From: a bacterium
Lineage (GTDB): Bacteria; Elusimicrobiota; Elusimicrobia; Elusimicrobiales; UBA9959
DNA length: 64,000 bases
Assembly (NCBI GenBank): GCA_021811185.1
Contig: JAJZPL010000006.1
Span: forward strand, 1-64,000
Direction of reading: 5' to 3'
Shown here: positions 1-7,240 of the stretch, piece after piece
Layout: every line of letters starts with the position of its first letter
Numbering within the stretch: the stretch's first letter is position 1
Notes under the pieces: generated by a model
The model's database searches: none
Told to the model about the DNA's origin: nothing
What the model saw: only the letters and a program-made list of their open reading frames with translations
Made by a program: the position numbers and the translations under genes

Positions 1-76
1 AGTACCGAGCGGGGGCAGGGCTGCAACTTAGACCTTGTAAAAAAATGTGCAAATTCAAGACCTGACCCCATCATGA
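1..76. other. Non-coding upstream segment, AT-richer than surroundings
   Basis: No gene is visible. Positions 38-70 are A/T-rich and end in a GACCTGACCCC stretch just before tsaD, unlike the GC-rich DNA around them. It resembles debris of a dispersed extragenic or REP-type element, but this is inference and the window edge cuts the context off. No clear ribosome-binding site for tsaD can be seen here. Confidence 0.25.
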
Positions 77-1117
77 ATGAAAATACTGGCTTTCGAGACC
101 ACTTGCGATGAGACTTCGGCCGCGGTGCTGAAGGGGCGGTCATTGCTTTCCAACCGGGTCCACTCGCAGATAAAACTCCATTGTAAATACAACGGCGTGG
201 TGCCCGAGCTGGCCAGCCGCGCGCACCTGGAAAAGATACCGTACGTGCTGGGCGGGGCGCTCAAGGCCGCGGGCTCCCGGGTGCCGCTCCGGCGCGGCTC
301 TTTCGACGCGGTGGCTTTTTCGCGCGGGCCCGGCCTGCCCGGGGCGCTGATGGTGGGGCGCGTGGCCGCCGAGGCCGCGGCCGAGCTTTCCGGCTCGCCG
401 CTGATAGGCGTGAGCCATTTAGAAGGGCATTTGCTGGCCTGCGAATTCAAGAACGGCAAGGTCGCCAGGCCGCTCGAGTTCCCGCTGCTGGCGCTGATAG
501 TTTCCGGCGGGCATACGGAGATCTGGCATGCCCGCGGCTACGGGGAGTATAAAGTGCTCGGCCGCACCAGGGACGACGCGGCCGGCGAAGCTTTCGACAA
601 GGTGGCGAAGCTCCTGGGTCTGCCCTACCCGGGCGGGCCTGCCGTAGAGAAAGAGGCGGCGCTTGCCCGTGGCGCGGGCCCGGTCTTTCCGAAGCCTTTC
701 ATGGAGGGGACCTGGGATTTTTCCTTCAGCGGGCTTAAGACGGCGGTGAGCTATTACCTGGCCGGCAGGCTGGGACAGGATTTTTACAAGCGCGGGCGCA
801 GGCTGCCGCCCGCCGACAGGGCCAGGGTCTGCCGGGCCTTCCAGGATTCCGCCGTGGAGACCCTGGTGAAGAAGGCCGTGGATGCGGCGCGGTCGCTGGG
901 TCTTAAGCGTATAGCCGTGGGAGGGGGAGTGTCCTCGAACAGCGCGCTGCGCGCGGCTTTCGGCAGGCTGGAGGGGTTCGAGGTCAGGTTCTCCGAGAAG
1001 GCCTACTGCTCCGACAACGCGGCCATGATCGCGCTGTGCGCCATGCGGCGGTTCGAGGCCGGCAAGTTCAGGAACAGCCTTAAGGTTTCCCCGAACCTGG
1101 ACGCCCCGGGCTGGTAA
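77..1117 (+). CDS. tsaD: tRNA N6-adenosine threonylcarbamoyltransferase TsaD
   Basis: This universal enzyme transfers the threonylcarbamoyl group from threonylcarbamoyl-AMP to A37 of ANN-decoding tRNAs, working in the cytoplasm with TsaB and TsaE. The 346-residue length is normal for the bacterial family. Visible signatures are ETTCDET at residues 7-13, the VVPELASRAH stretch, the metal-binding H114-x3-H118 in SHLEGH, SGGHTE near residue 145, and the C-terminal CSDNAAMIA motif that carries the metal-ligand Asp. The ATG at 77 gives the standard N-terminus MKILAFETT. No other tsa gene lies in the window. It is a housekeeping gene unrelated to the surface genes downstream. Confidence 0.96.
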   Translation: MKILAFETTCDETSAAVLKGRSLLSNRVHSQIKLHCKYNGVVPELASRAHLEKIPYVLGGALKAAGSRVPLRRGSFDAVAFSRGPGLPGALMVGRVAAEAAAELSGSPLIGVSHLEGHLLACEFKNGKVARPLEFPLLALIVSGGHTEIWHARGYGEYKVLGRTRDDAAGEAFDKVAKLLGLPYPGGPAVEKEAALARGAGPVFPKPFMEGTWDFSFSGLKTAVSYYLAGRLGQDFYKRGRRLPPADRARVCRAFQDSAVETLVKKAVDAARSLGLKRIAVGGGVSSNSALRAAFGRLEGFEVRFSEKAYCSDNAAMIALCAMRRFEAGKFRNSLKVSPNLDAPGW

Positions 1118-1147
1118 ACGCGCAATATCGCTGCAATAACTGTTATT

Positions 1148-1153
1148 TATAAT
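1148..1153 (+). promoter_or_regulatory. Candidate -10 element before the solute-binding-like gene
   Basis: A perfect TATAAT lies 9 bp upstream of the ATG at 1162, with no convincing -35 at 16-18 bp. A start site about 7 bp downstream would make the mRNA almost leaderless, which agrees with the absence of a Shine-Dalgarno sequence there. The 13-bp AATAAC-T-GTTATT palindrome at 1135-1147 abuts it and could be an operator. Confidence 0.35.
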
Positions 1154-1161
1154 TTAGCTGA

Positions 1162-2343
1162 ATGAACATCTGGCTTCTTTCGGATTACGATCACAGGAAA
1201 CACCTGGCCTTTAAGAGCATGCTGGCCCGGTTCTCCTCCGCCTTCCCGGACACCCCGGTGGAGTTCTCCGTCAAAAGCCGCAACAGCCTTTGGGAAAGCC
1301 TTTTCGCCCATCTGCGCGACCCCAAGCGCAACCAGCTGGCCGACATCATAGAGATCCCGCAGAACTGGACCGAGCTCTTCTCGCGGCTCGGGCTGCTGGC
1401 CGAGCTGTCAGCGCGGTTCGAGCCGCTGGCCCAGCGCCGCTTCCCCGATTTCATCCTGAAAGAACTCTGCCGCAGCGAGGAGACCCGCGCCTTTTCGGCG
1501 CCGTGGTGGCTCGAGGCGCCGGCGCTTTTTTACCGCCCGCAGGCCGTTAAGGACGCGCTTTCCGACCCCGAGAAGGAACTCGCCACCTGGGAGGGGTTCA
1601 GGGCCGCGCTGGACAGGTCCGCCTCGCTTTCCCGGCGCAAGAATTTCCACGTTCTCACCGTGCCCGGCTCTTCCGGCTCGGTGTCGGTGGCCGACGTGCT
1701 GCCGCGCGTGTGGGGCCGCCGCGGCGGGCTGTTCTCCGACGATTTCAACCGCGCCACCTTCACCCGCGAGGAGACGGCCGGCGGCATAGAGGACTGGCTG
1801 GAACTGGCCGTCAGCGGCAAGATCGAGCTGTTCAGCCCGGACCGCTTCGAGAACGGGCCCCAGCCCGCCGAAGAGAGCGCTTTTATCATTTCCTCCAGGA
1901 AGCTTTCCGGGGCCGGCCGCACCGGCCTCAAGATGCTGCCTTACCCCGGCTACCCTTCCGGCGGCGGCCTGATGCTGGTCTTCAACCTGGCGGTCTCGGC
2001 CTCCAGCCGCGACCAGGCCGGCGCGGCCGCTTTCGTGGCCTGGGCCATGGAGCCCAGGAACCTCACCGCTTTCACCGAGAACTTCGGGGTGTTCCCCTGC
2101 CTCAAGCCCGTGTTCGAGGAGCGCCTGCGCGAGGAGCGCGAAGGCGAGGTTTACCGGCGGCTCTTCTCCGCGCCGGAGCTTAAGCCCAACATCATGGTCT
2201 ATCCCACGGCGGAGGTGCTGCTGGAGCGGGCGCTGTGGAACCTGTCGCTGAAGATCGCGCGGCACGATTACGACCGGGAAGACCTGACCCGGGAGCTGAT
2301 CATGGCCCAGGGCGAGGCCGATTATCTGTTGTCGCTGTATTGA
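1162..2343 (+). CDS. Family 1 extracellular solute-binding-like protein lacking a signal peptide
   Basis: The 393-residue protein has the layout of periplasmic ABC sugar-binding proteins (SBP family 1): an N-terminal lobe with a conserved ADIIEIPQNW segment (about residues 59-68), a hinge, and a C-terminal lobe with the typical GGGLMLVFNLAV and AAFVAWAMEP motifs (about 268-300). The N-terminus MNIWLLSDYDHRKH has no hydrophobic signal core, and no ABC permease or ATPase is nearby. The stop lies 3 bp before the start of the GAF-GGDEF gene, so the two are probably translated together. I infer a cytoplasmic ligand-binding role linked to the cyclase. An alternative is a secreted protein with a mis-assigned start, but no upstream in-frame signal sequence is visible. 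Confidence 0.65.
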   Translation: MNIWLLSDYDHRKHLAFKSMLARFSSAFPDTPVEFSVKSRNSLWESLFAHLRDPKRNQLADIIEIPQNWTELFSRLGLLAELSARFEPLAQRRFPDFILKELCRSEETRAFSAPWWLEAPALFYRPQAVKDALSDPEKELATWEGFRAALDRSASLSRRKNFHVLTVPGSSGSVSVADVLPRVWGRRGGLFSDDFNRATFTREETAGGIEDWLELAVSGKIELFSPDRFENGPQPAEESAFIISSRKLSGAGRTGLKMLPYPGYPSGGGLMLVFNLAVSASSRDQAGAAAFVAWAMEPRNLTAFTENFGVFPCLKPVFEERLREEREGEVYRRLFSAPELKPNIMVYPTAEVLLERALWNLSLKIARHDYDREDLTRELIMAQGEADYLLSLY

Positions 2344-2346
2344 CCG

Positions 2347-3888
2347 ATGAATAAAAAGAGCGTAAAACATTACGGGGTCGACCCGGGCCGGGCTTACTAC
2401 GACGGCCGCGACGCCTTCATGCGGGCGGCCCTCGAGGCCGTCACCGAGCAGTTCGGCCTGGACGGCGCCTCCTTCTACGAGCTGGAGGAGAAGACCGGCC
2501 TGCTGCGCCTGCGCCACCGCTACGCCTCCGGCGTTTCGTTCGAGCACGAGGAGAACCTCCGCCCGGCCCCCGGCTCCGCCGCGGCCCGCGCGCTGGAAAC
2601 GCTCAAGGCCGCCTCGTCCAAGACCGCCGCCGGCAGCTTCGTCTATTCCCCTTACCGCTTCGAGTACTGCGACCCCGCCGGCGGCACCACGATGGTGCCC
2701 TGCCTGGGCCTGGTGCGGCTGGAAAGAACGCCGCGCAAACGCCGGTTCACGCCCAAGGAAACGGAGCGCGCCGACGCCTACCTGCGCTCTTTCCTGCGCG
2801 ACTACTACAAAGCCGAGTTCTTCTCCCTTTCGCGCAAGTACGACAAAAGCGTGGCCGCCATCACCGAGCTCACCGAGGTGTTCGCCAGCGCCTTGCGCGC
2901 GAGCGAGAGTTTCCGGCACATCCTGGGCGGCATCCAGACCTATTTCGGCTTCGACCGCGTGCGCCTGTACCTGATCGACGAGAAGAACCGCAAGCTGAAG
3001 GGCGAGCTCTCCGCCGACATCCGCGGCCAGATCAAGAGCATCGCCTACGAGGAGATCCCGCTGGAACCCGGCGCGCACCGCTTCGCGGACATCGTGCTGG
3101 GCCGCTCCTCCGGCGCGTTCATGGAGCGCTACAAGGACTGCGTGCTGTATATGCCGCTGTCGGTGCAGGGCGTCACCATCGGCCTGCTGATCGTGGACAA
3201 TTTGCTCAGCCAGCAGCGCATCGAGCCGCAGGAACTGGCCATGCTGAAGTCCTTCGGCGGCCAGATCGCGCTGGCGGTGGACAATTCCCGCCTGTTCGAC
3301 AAGGTCGAGGAACTCTCGCTTTACGACGAGCTCACCAAGCTGCCGCTGCGCCGCTACTTCAACCAGCGCTTCCAGGAAGAATTTTACCGCGCCGAGCGCT
3401 TCAAGCAGCCGCTGGCGCTGGTGTGGGCCGACGTGGACTACTTCAAGGAAGTCAACGACACCTACGGCCACCAGATCGGCGACAAGGTGCTCAAAGAAGC
3501 CGGGCGCGTGATCCTTTCCAACCTGCGGAAGATCGACTTCCCGTGCCGCTACGGCGGCGACGAGATCATCATCCTGCTGCCGCAGGCCACCGGCGTCGAG
3601 GCCGTGCGCCTGGCCCAGCGCCTGAGCCAGGAACTTTCCGAGCTGCGCATCCCGGTGCCGTTCTCCAAGACCAGGGAGCTGCGCGTGACCATGAGCATCG
3701 GCGTCTCCACCTTCCCGCAGGACGCTGCCAGCATGGACGCCCTGCTGGAGAAGGCCGACGACGCCCTGTACTGGGTGAAGTCCCACGGGCGCGGCAAGAT
3801 AGCGCTTTATACCGACGTGGCCGCGGAGAAAGAGAAGGAAAAGAACGCCGCGGCCGGCGGAAACGCGGAAGTTAAAAAACAGTTCTGA
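2347..3888 (+). CDS. GAF-GGDEF diguanylate cyclase
   Basis: Predicted to make cyclic di-GMP from two GTP in the cytoplasm. The 513-residue protein has an N-terminal GAF-like region (about 15-155), a second GAF domain (about 175-320, ending ALAVDNSRLFDKVEELSLYD) and a C-terminal GGDEF domain (about 330-495). The active-site sequence is GGDEI at residues 403-407, metal-binding D362 lies in DVDYFKEVND, and GHQIGD keeps the Asp expected of a c-di-GMP synthase rather than the Ser of Hypr cGAMP synthases. RKID at 394-397, five residues before the GGDEI, is an intact I-site, so product inhibition is expected. There are no membrane segments. It sits 3 bp after the solute-binding-like gene, which may supply the input signal. 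The product could feed the leader at 50.3 kb. Confidence 0.9.
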   Translation: MNKKSVKHYGVDPGRAYYDGRDAFMRAALEAVTEQFGLDGASFYELEEKTGLLRLRHRYASGVSFEHEENLRPAPGSAAARALETLKAASSKTAAGSFVYSPYRFEYCDPAGGTTMVPCLGLVRLERTPRKRRFTPKETERADAYLRSFLRDYYKAEFFSLSRKYDKSVAAITELTEVFASALRASESFRHILGGIQTYFGFDRVRLYLIDEKNRKLKGELSADIRGQIKSIAYEEIPLEPGAHRFADIVLGRSSGAFMERYKDCVLYMPLSVQGVTIGLLIVDNLLSQQRIEPQELAMLKSFGGQIALAVDNSRLFDKVEELSLYDELTKLPLRRYFNQRFQEEFYRAERFKQPLALVWADVDYFKEVNDTYGHQIGDKVLKEAGRVILSNLRKIDFPCRYGGDEIIILLPQATGVEAVRLAQRLSQELSELRIPVPFSKTRELRVTMSIGVSTFPQDAASMDALLEKADDALYWVKSHGRGKIALYTDVAAEKEKEKNAAAGGNAEVKKQF

Positions 3889-3892
3889 TCTT

Positions 3893-5272
3893 ATGGCCTT
3901 TAAAAAATTCAACCCTGCGCTTCCCGCGGCCCTTTGCGGCCTCCTGCTTTCTTTCGCCGCGCCCGCCCGGGCCGTGTTCGAGGATATCCCGGCCGGCGCG
4001 CGCCAGCTGGGCTTCGGCGGCGGCGGAGCCGCCCTGCAGGACCCGCTTTCCTTCTGGGCGAACCCCGCGCTGGCGGGGACGGCCAGGAAGTTCGAGACCG
4101 GGGGGGATTTCCTGGCCTCCAAGCGCACCACGCAGGGCCCCGCCAGCTTCGACGCCTACGGGCTCTGGGCGCTTATCCCGCGCATGGCCTACGGCCGGAT
4201 GGGGACTTTCTCCGTAGGCGGGCTTTACCGGAACGACGGCGGCCTGGTAAAGCAGAAAACCATCCTGTTCGGCTGGGGCACTTCCAACTACAAGCGCACC
4301 GACGCCGGCATCCTGGATTTCGGCGCCAACTTCAAGATCCTTTCCGCGGCTGCGCCCGGCGGCGTTTCCGCCTCCGGGCTCGGGCTGGACCTGGGCGCGT
4401 CCTTCCGCCCCGACGAGACCCACACGCTCGGGCTCGCCATCCTGAACCTGAACAACCCCTCCTTCAAGCTGGGTGTGGCGAAAGATAACGCGCCCCGGGT
4501 GATCAAGCTGGGCGTTTCCGAGCGCAGGGAGGACTACACCCTGTCGCTGGACCTGTCCCGGCGTTCCGCTTCCGGCGGGCAGGGCGGCAACGTAAGCCTC
4601 AACCCCGGCGTGGAGTATGTCTGGCGCACCGAGCGGGCCGGGCAGCTGTTTTCCCGCGCCGGGCTGAACCTGGCCGAACGCGCCTCGGCGCTCAGCGCGG
4701 GCCTCGGCTGGAAGCACCTGGCCTCCGAAATTTCCTACGGCATAGCCGTGCCGCTCACCGGGTCCGTTTCCCCGGCCCATTCCCTTACGCTGGCGCTGCG
4801 CTTCGGCGACCGCGACGTGGAGTCCGAATACGAACGCCTGATAAAGCAGGAAATAAAATACCGCAAAGACCTCGTGGAGGCGCTGGACGAATCCGCCAGG
4901 CGCGAGAGCCTGCTGAAAGGCGAGCTGGCCTCCATGAAGGCCGAAACGGACGCCCTTTCGGCCCGGCTCAAGGAGACGCAGGAGCAGAAGGCTACGGTCA
5001 AGAACGAAGCCGCCAGGCTGGAGGCCGTGGTGCGGCGGCAGGCCGCGGCCGAGGCGGAGCTGAAGGCTATGGAGCTGAAGCGCAAGGCCGACAAGCTTAA
5101 CCAGCTCAGGTACGATTTCAGCGTTGACTGGCAGGGGTACCTTAAACTTAAGGGCGGCGGCGCCCCCGCGGACGTGCTGAAGGGCGCCCTTCAGCGCATG
5201 ATCAGCCAGTACCAGGATTCGGGGATAGATATCAGCCAGGCCACGGTGGAACTGCAGGGGCTGGTGCGGTAG
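3893..5272 (+). CDS. PorV/UPF0164-like outer-membrane barrel with C-terminal coiled coil
   Basis: The 459-residue protein begins with a cleavable signal peptide (about residues 1-26, ending ARA). A region of alternating beta strands (about 27-305) opens with the GARQLGFGGGGAALQDP...FWANPA pattern typical of the PorV/UPF0164 outer-membrane family. From about 305 to 405 the sequence becomes a charged, heptad-rich coiled coil (EYERLIKQEIKYRKDL onward). A short C-terminal domain of about 50 residues follows. The gene starts 4 bp after the diguanylate cyclase stop, so it belongs to the same transcript. I infer a barrel anchored in the outer membrane with a periplasmic coiled-coil tail, perhaps a scaffold. 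The exact function is unknown. Confidence 0.65.
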   Translation: MAFKKFNPALPAALCGLLLSFAAPARAVFEDIPAGARQLGFGGGGAALQDPLSFWANPALAGTARKFETGGDFLASKRTTQGPASFDAYGLWALIPRMAYGRMGTFSVGGLYRNDGGLVKQKTILFGWGTSNYKRTDAGILDFGANFKILSAAAPGGVSASGLGLDLGASFRPDETHTLGLAILNLNNPSFKLGVAKDNAPRVIKLGVSERREDYTLSLDLSRRSASGGQGGNVSLNPGVEYVWRTERAGQLFSRAGLNLAERASALSAGLGWKHLASEISYGIAVPLTGSVSPAHSLTLALRFGDRDVESEYERLIKQEIKYRKDLVEALDESARRESLLKGELASMKAETDALSARLKETQEQKATVKNEAARLEAVVRRQAAAEAELKAMELKRKADKLNQLRYDFSVDWQGYLKLKGGGAPADVLKGALQRMISQYQDSGIDISQATVELQGLVR

Positions 5273-5295
5273 GTTCCCCGGCGCGGGCGGGCACC

Positions 5296-5311
5296 GTAAC
5301 ATTTTGTTCAC
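5296..5311 (+). promoter_or_regulatory. GTAAC-type 11-bp repeat, weak copy
   Basis: GTAAC at 5296-5300 is followed exactly 11 bp later by TTCAC at 5307-5311, about 75 bp before the ATG at 5386. The spacing matches better copies at 20254, 24719 and 50473, but the second half-site is degenerate. This is the weakest member of the set. Confidence 0.3.
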
Positions 5312-5385
5312 AATTATTCCACGGGCGGTTAATACCACATTGCTAAACTTACACTAGGGTAGAGCGGGCCTCTATCCGGAAACCT

Positions 5386-7125
5386 ATGGAAAGCAAAGAT
5401 ATCGACAGGCAGCTGAACGAGATGTGGAAGAAAGTCGCCGGCAGCGACTACGTTCCCGAGCCTTCCCCTTTGCCCCACGACATGCGCCAGTCGAACATGG
5501 AGACCATGCGCTTCCTCCGCGATAATTTCTCCAAGGCGGAGGGGGAGTGGAAATCCCTGGTGGCCGCCAAGGACGCGCAGCTGCGCGACCTGACCGCCCA
5601 GCTGGACGAGACAAAGGCCCATCTGGGCGAGGTGAAGCAGCATTATCAGGAAGCCCGCGAAAAATCCCTGAACGAGGAAATGGCGACCGCGCTGAACCTG
5701 GAAGAGTCCGCCAAGCTCATAGCCGCGCAGAAGAAGAACCACGCGCGGGAAATAACCCTTTTGAAAGAGATCCTGGAGCGCACCAAGGTTGAGATGGTGA
5801 GCCTGCAGCAGCGCGTCGACGCGGTCCGCGCCGAGCGCGACGAGGCCCGCAAGAAGGCCGACGGGCTCGCTGTGGAAAAAGCCGACCTGGCCGACGCCAA
5901 GGCCGGGCTCGCGGCCAAGATCGCCGATTCGAAGGAAGCCGTGGAGAAGACGCTGGCCGAGCTGCTGTCGGAGCGCAAGAACCGCCGCGACGACCAGGTA
6001 AAAATGCGCGACCTGGAAACGCAGATCAAAGACCTTACCGGCCGCCTCGAGAGCGCCAAGACCAACTGGGACGCCGAGCGCACGCAGTGGCGCGAACTTT
6101 GGGACCGGGAGCGTTCCGTGTGGGAAACGCACAGGCAGGAATTCGCGGTGTGGGAGGAGCGCCTGCGCTCAGAGCGCGAAGCCTGGACGCTCAAGATGCG
6201 CGAGGAAGAGTCCAAGGGCGTGCAGAACGCCGCCGGCATCGCAAATATCCTCAAGGAATCCAGCCAGTGGACCGAGAAGGTCACCCAGGTGCTGCGGCTT
6301 TACGCTGCGAAGGGCGTGGAGCTGCCCAGCGTTTTCGTCTCCGCCTCCCCGGACCACGGCTTTATGCGGGCTCGCAGGAACGTCACCCGCGCGCTGGCCA
6401 TCGGCCTGGCCGGCCTGCTGCTTATGAGCGGCGCCGCCTGGCAGCTGTACGCCTGGCGCGCCAAGGCGCATTACACGCTTACCGCCACCGCGCCCCTGGA
6501 CCTGCCCAATCCTTCCGGCCTGGCGGTGAACAGCGACGGGATCTGGCTGGCCGACTGGAACCGCGGCCTGTCCCTGAAAGACGCCAAAGATTTCGCCACG
6601 CTGCGCGTGCTGCCGGCCCCGGAAGGGACCCCGCTCAGGCCCGCCGCGCTCAGCGCCTCCGCCGGAGGCCTGTGGGTGCTGGACATGGCCCAGCTGCGCT
6701 ATGCCCGCGAGGATTATAAGGACGGCAGGATCACCGAGAGCGCCAAGACCCCCGGTCCCGCCCCGCAGGGCGCCGCCTGGGACGGCTACAGCCTGTGGGC
6801 TTTCGACGCCTCCACCGGCCTGCTCTATAAATACGGGCTGGACCCCAAAGGCGGGGCTTCCGCCAGCTACCAGCTGGCCGGGCTTAAGAGCCTGGTCTGC
6901 ATGCAGTGGGCAGGCTCCCAGCTCTGGACCCTGGATTCCAGGAATATGCTGCGGCGCTACGCTTTCAAGGACGGCGCTTTCAGCGAAATTTCAAGCCAGG
7001 TTTTCGGCAAAAAACAGGCGGCTGCCTTCTGGGTGGACGGGGCGAATCTGTGGACCGTGGAAAAAGCCGGAGAACTCTCCGGTGGATATGAACTTAAACG
7101 GTATTCGCTGAAACTATATAATTGA
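5386..7125 (+). CDS. Coiled-coil protein with one membrane span and extracytoplasmic propeller-like domain
   Basis: I do not recognise the family. Residues about 35-300 form a long acidic/basic coiled coil with Trp-rich spacing near its end (NWDAERTQWRELWDRERSVW). A single membrane span follows at about 338-360 (ALAIGLAGLLLMSGAAWQLYA). The C-terminal 215 residues contain repeated short beta motifs of the type GIWLADWN, GLWVLDMA, YSLWAFDA, QLWTLDS and NLWTVEK, which suggests a small beta-propeller outside the cytoplasmic membrane. There is no signal peptide, so topology is probably N-in/C-out. It lies alone between two regulatory gaps. A cytoplasmic coiled coil tied to an external sensor blade is a reasonable picture, but the role is unknown. 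Confidence 0.55.
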   Translation: MESKDIDRQLNEMWKKVAGSDYVPEPSPLPHDMRQSNMETMRFLRDNFSKAEGEWKSLVAAKDAQLRDLTAQLDETKAHLGEVKQHYQEAREKSLNEEMATALNLEESAKLIAAQKKNHAREITLLKEILERTKVEMVSLQQRVDAVRAERDEARKKADGLAVEKADLADAKAGLAAKIADSKEAVEKTLAELLSERKNRRDDQVKMRDLETQIKDLTGRLESAKTNWDAERTQWRELWDRERSVWETHRQEFAVWEERLRSEREAWTLKMREEESKGVQNAAGIANILKESSQWTEKVTQVLRLYAAKGVELPSVFVSASPDHGFMRARRNVTRALAIGLAGLLLMSGAAWQLYAWRAKAHYTLTATAPLDLPNPSGLAVNSDGIWLADWNRGLSLKDAKDFATLRVLPAPEGTPLRPAALSASAGGLWVLDMAQLRYAREDYKDGRITESAKTPGPAPQGAAWDGYSLWAFDASTGLLYKYGLDPKGGASASYQLAGLKSLVCMQWAGSQLWTLDSRNMLRRYAFKDGAFSEISSQVFGKKQAAAFWVDGANLWTVEKAGELSGGYELKRYSLKLYN

Positions 7126-7207
7126 GCGTCTCGCCTTATTATTATATTGATTTTACTATGGGAAAATGCGAAAATTTCAAAGTTAAGCTCTCAGGGACAT
7201 GTTGCGC

Positions 7208-7228
7208 AACGCGGCTTTCCGCGTTTTT
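7208..7228 (+). terminator. Hairpin plus T-tract directly in front of the FlgD-Ig gene
   Basis: A 7-bp stem AACGCGG/CCGCGTT with a CTTT loop runs into TTTTT, then directly into the AGAGGAAG ribosome-binding site of the gene at 7241. It has the form of an intrinsic terminator. Its position suggests either termination of the upstream transcript or attenuation of the downstream gene. Confidence 0.55.
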
Positions 7229-7240
7229 AAGAGGAAGCTT

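Noticed and set aside
1408-4131. 907-residue open frame on the - strand, and similar long - strand frames at 7142-10222, 14160-16496 and 58807-61920
   Set aside because: They lie opposite genes with clear domains, have Gly/Arg/His-rich shadow composition and no ribosome-binding sites. They arise from high GC and codon bias on the coding strand.
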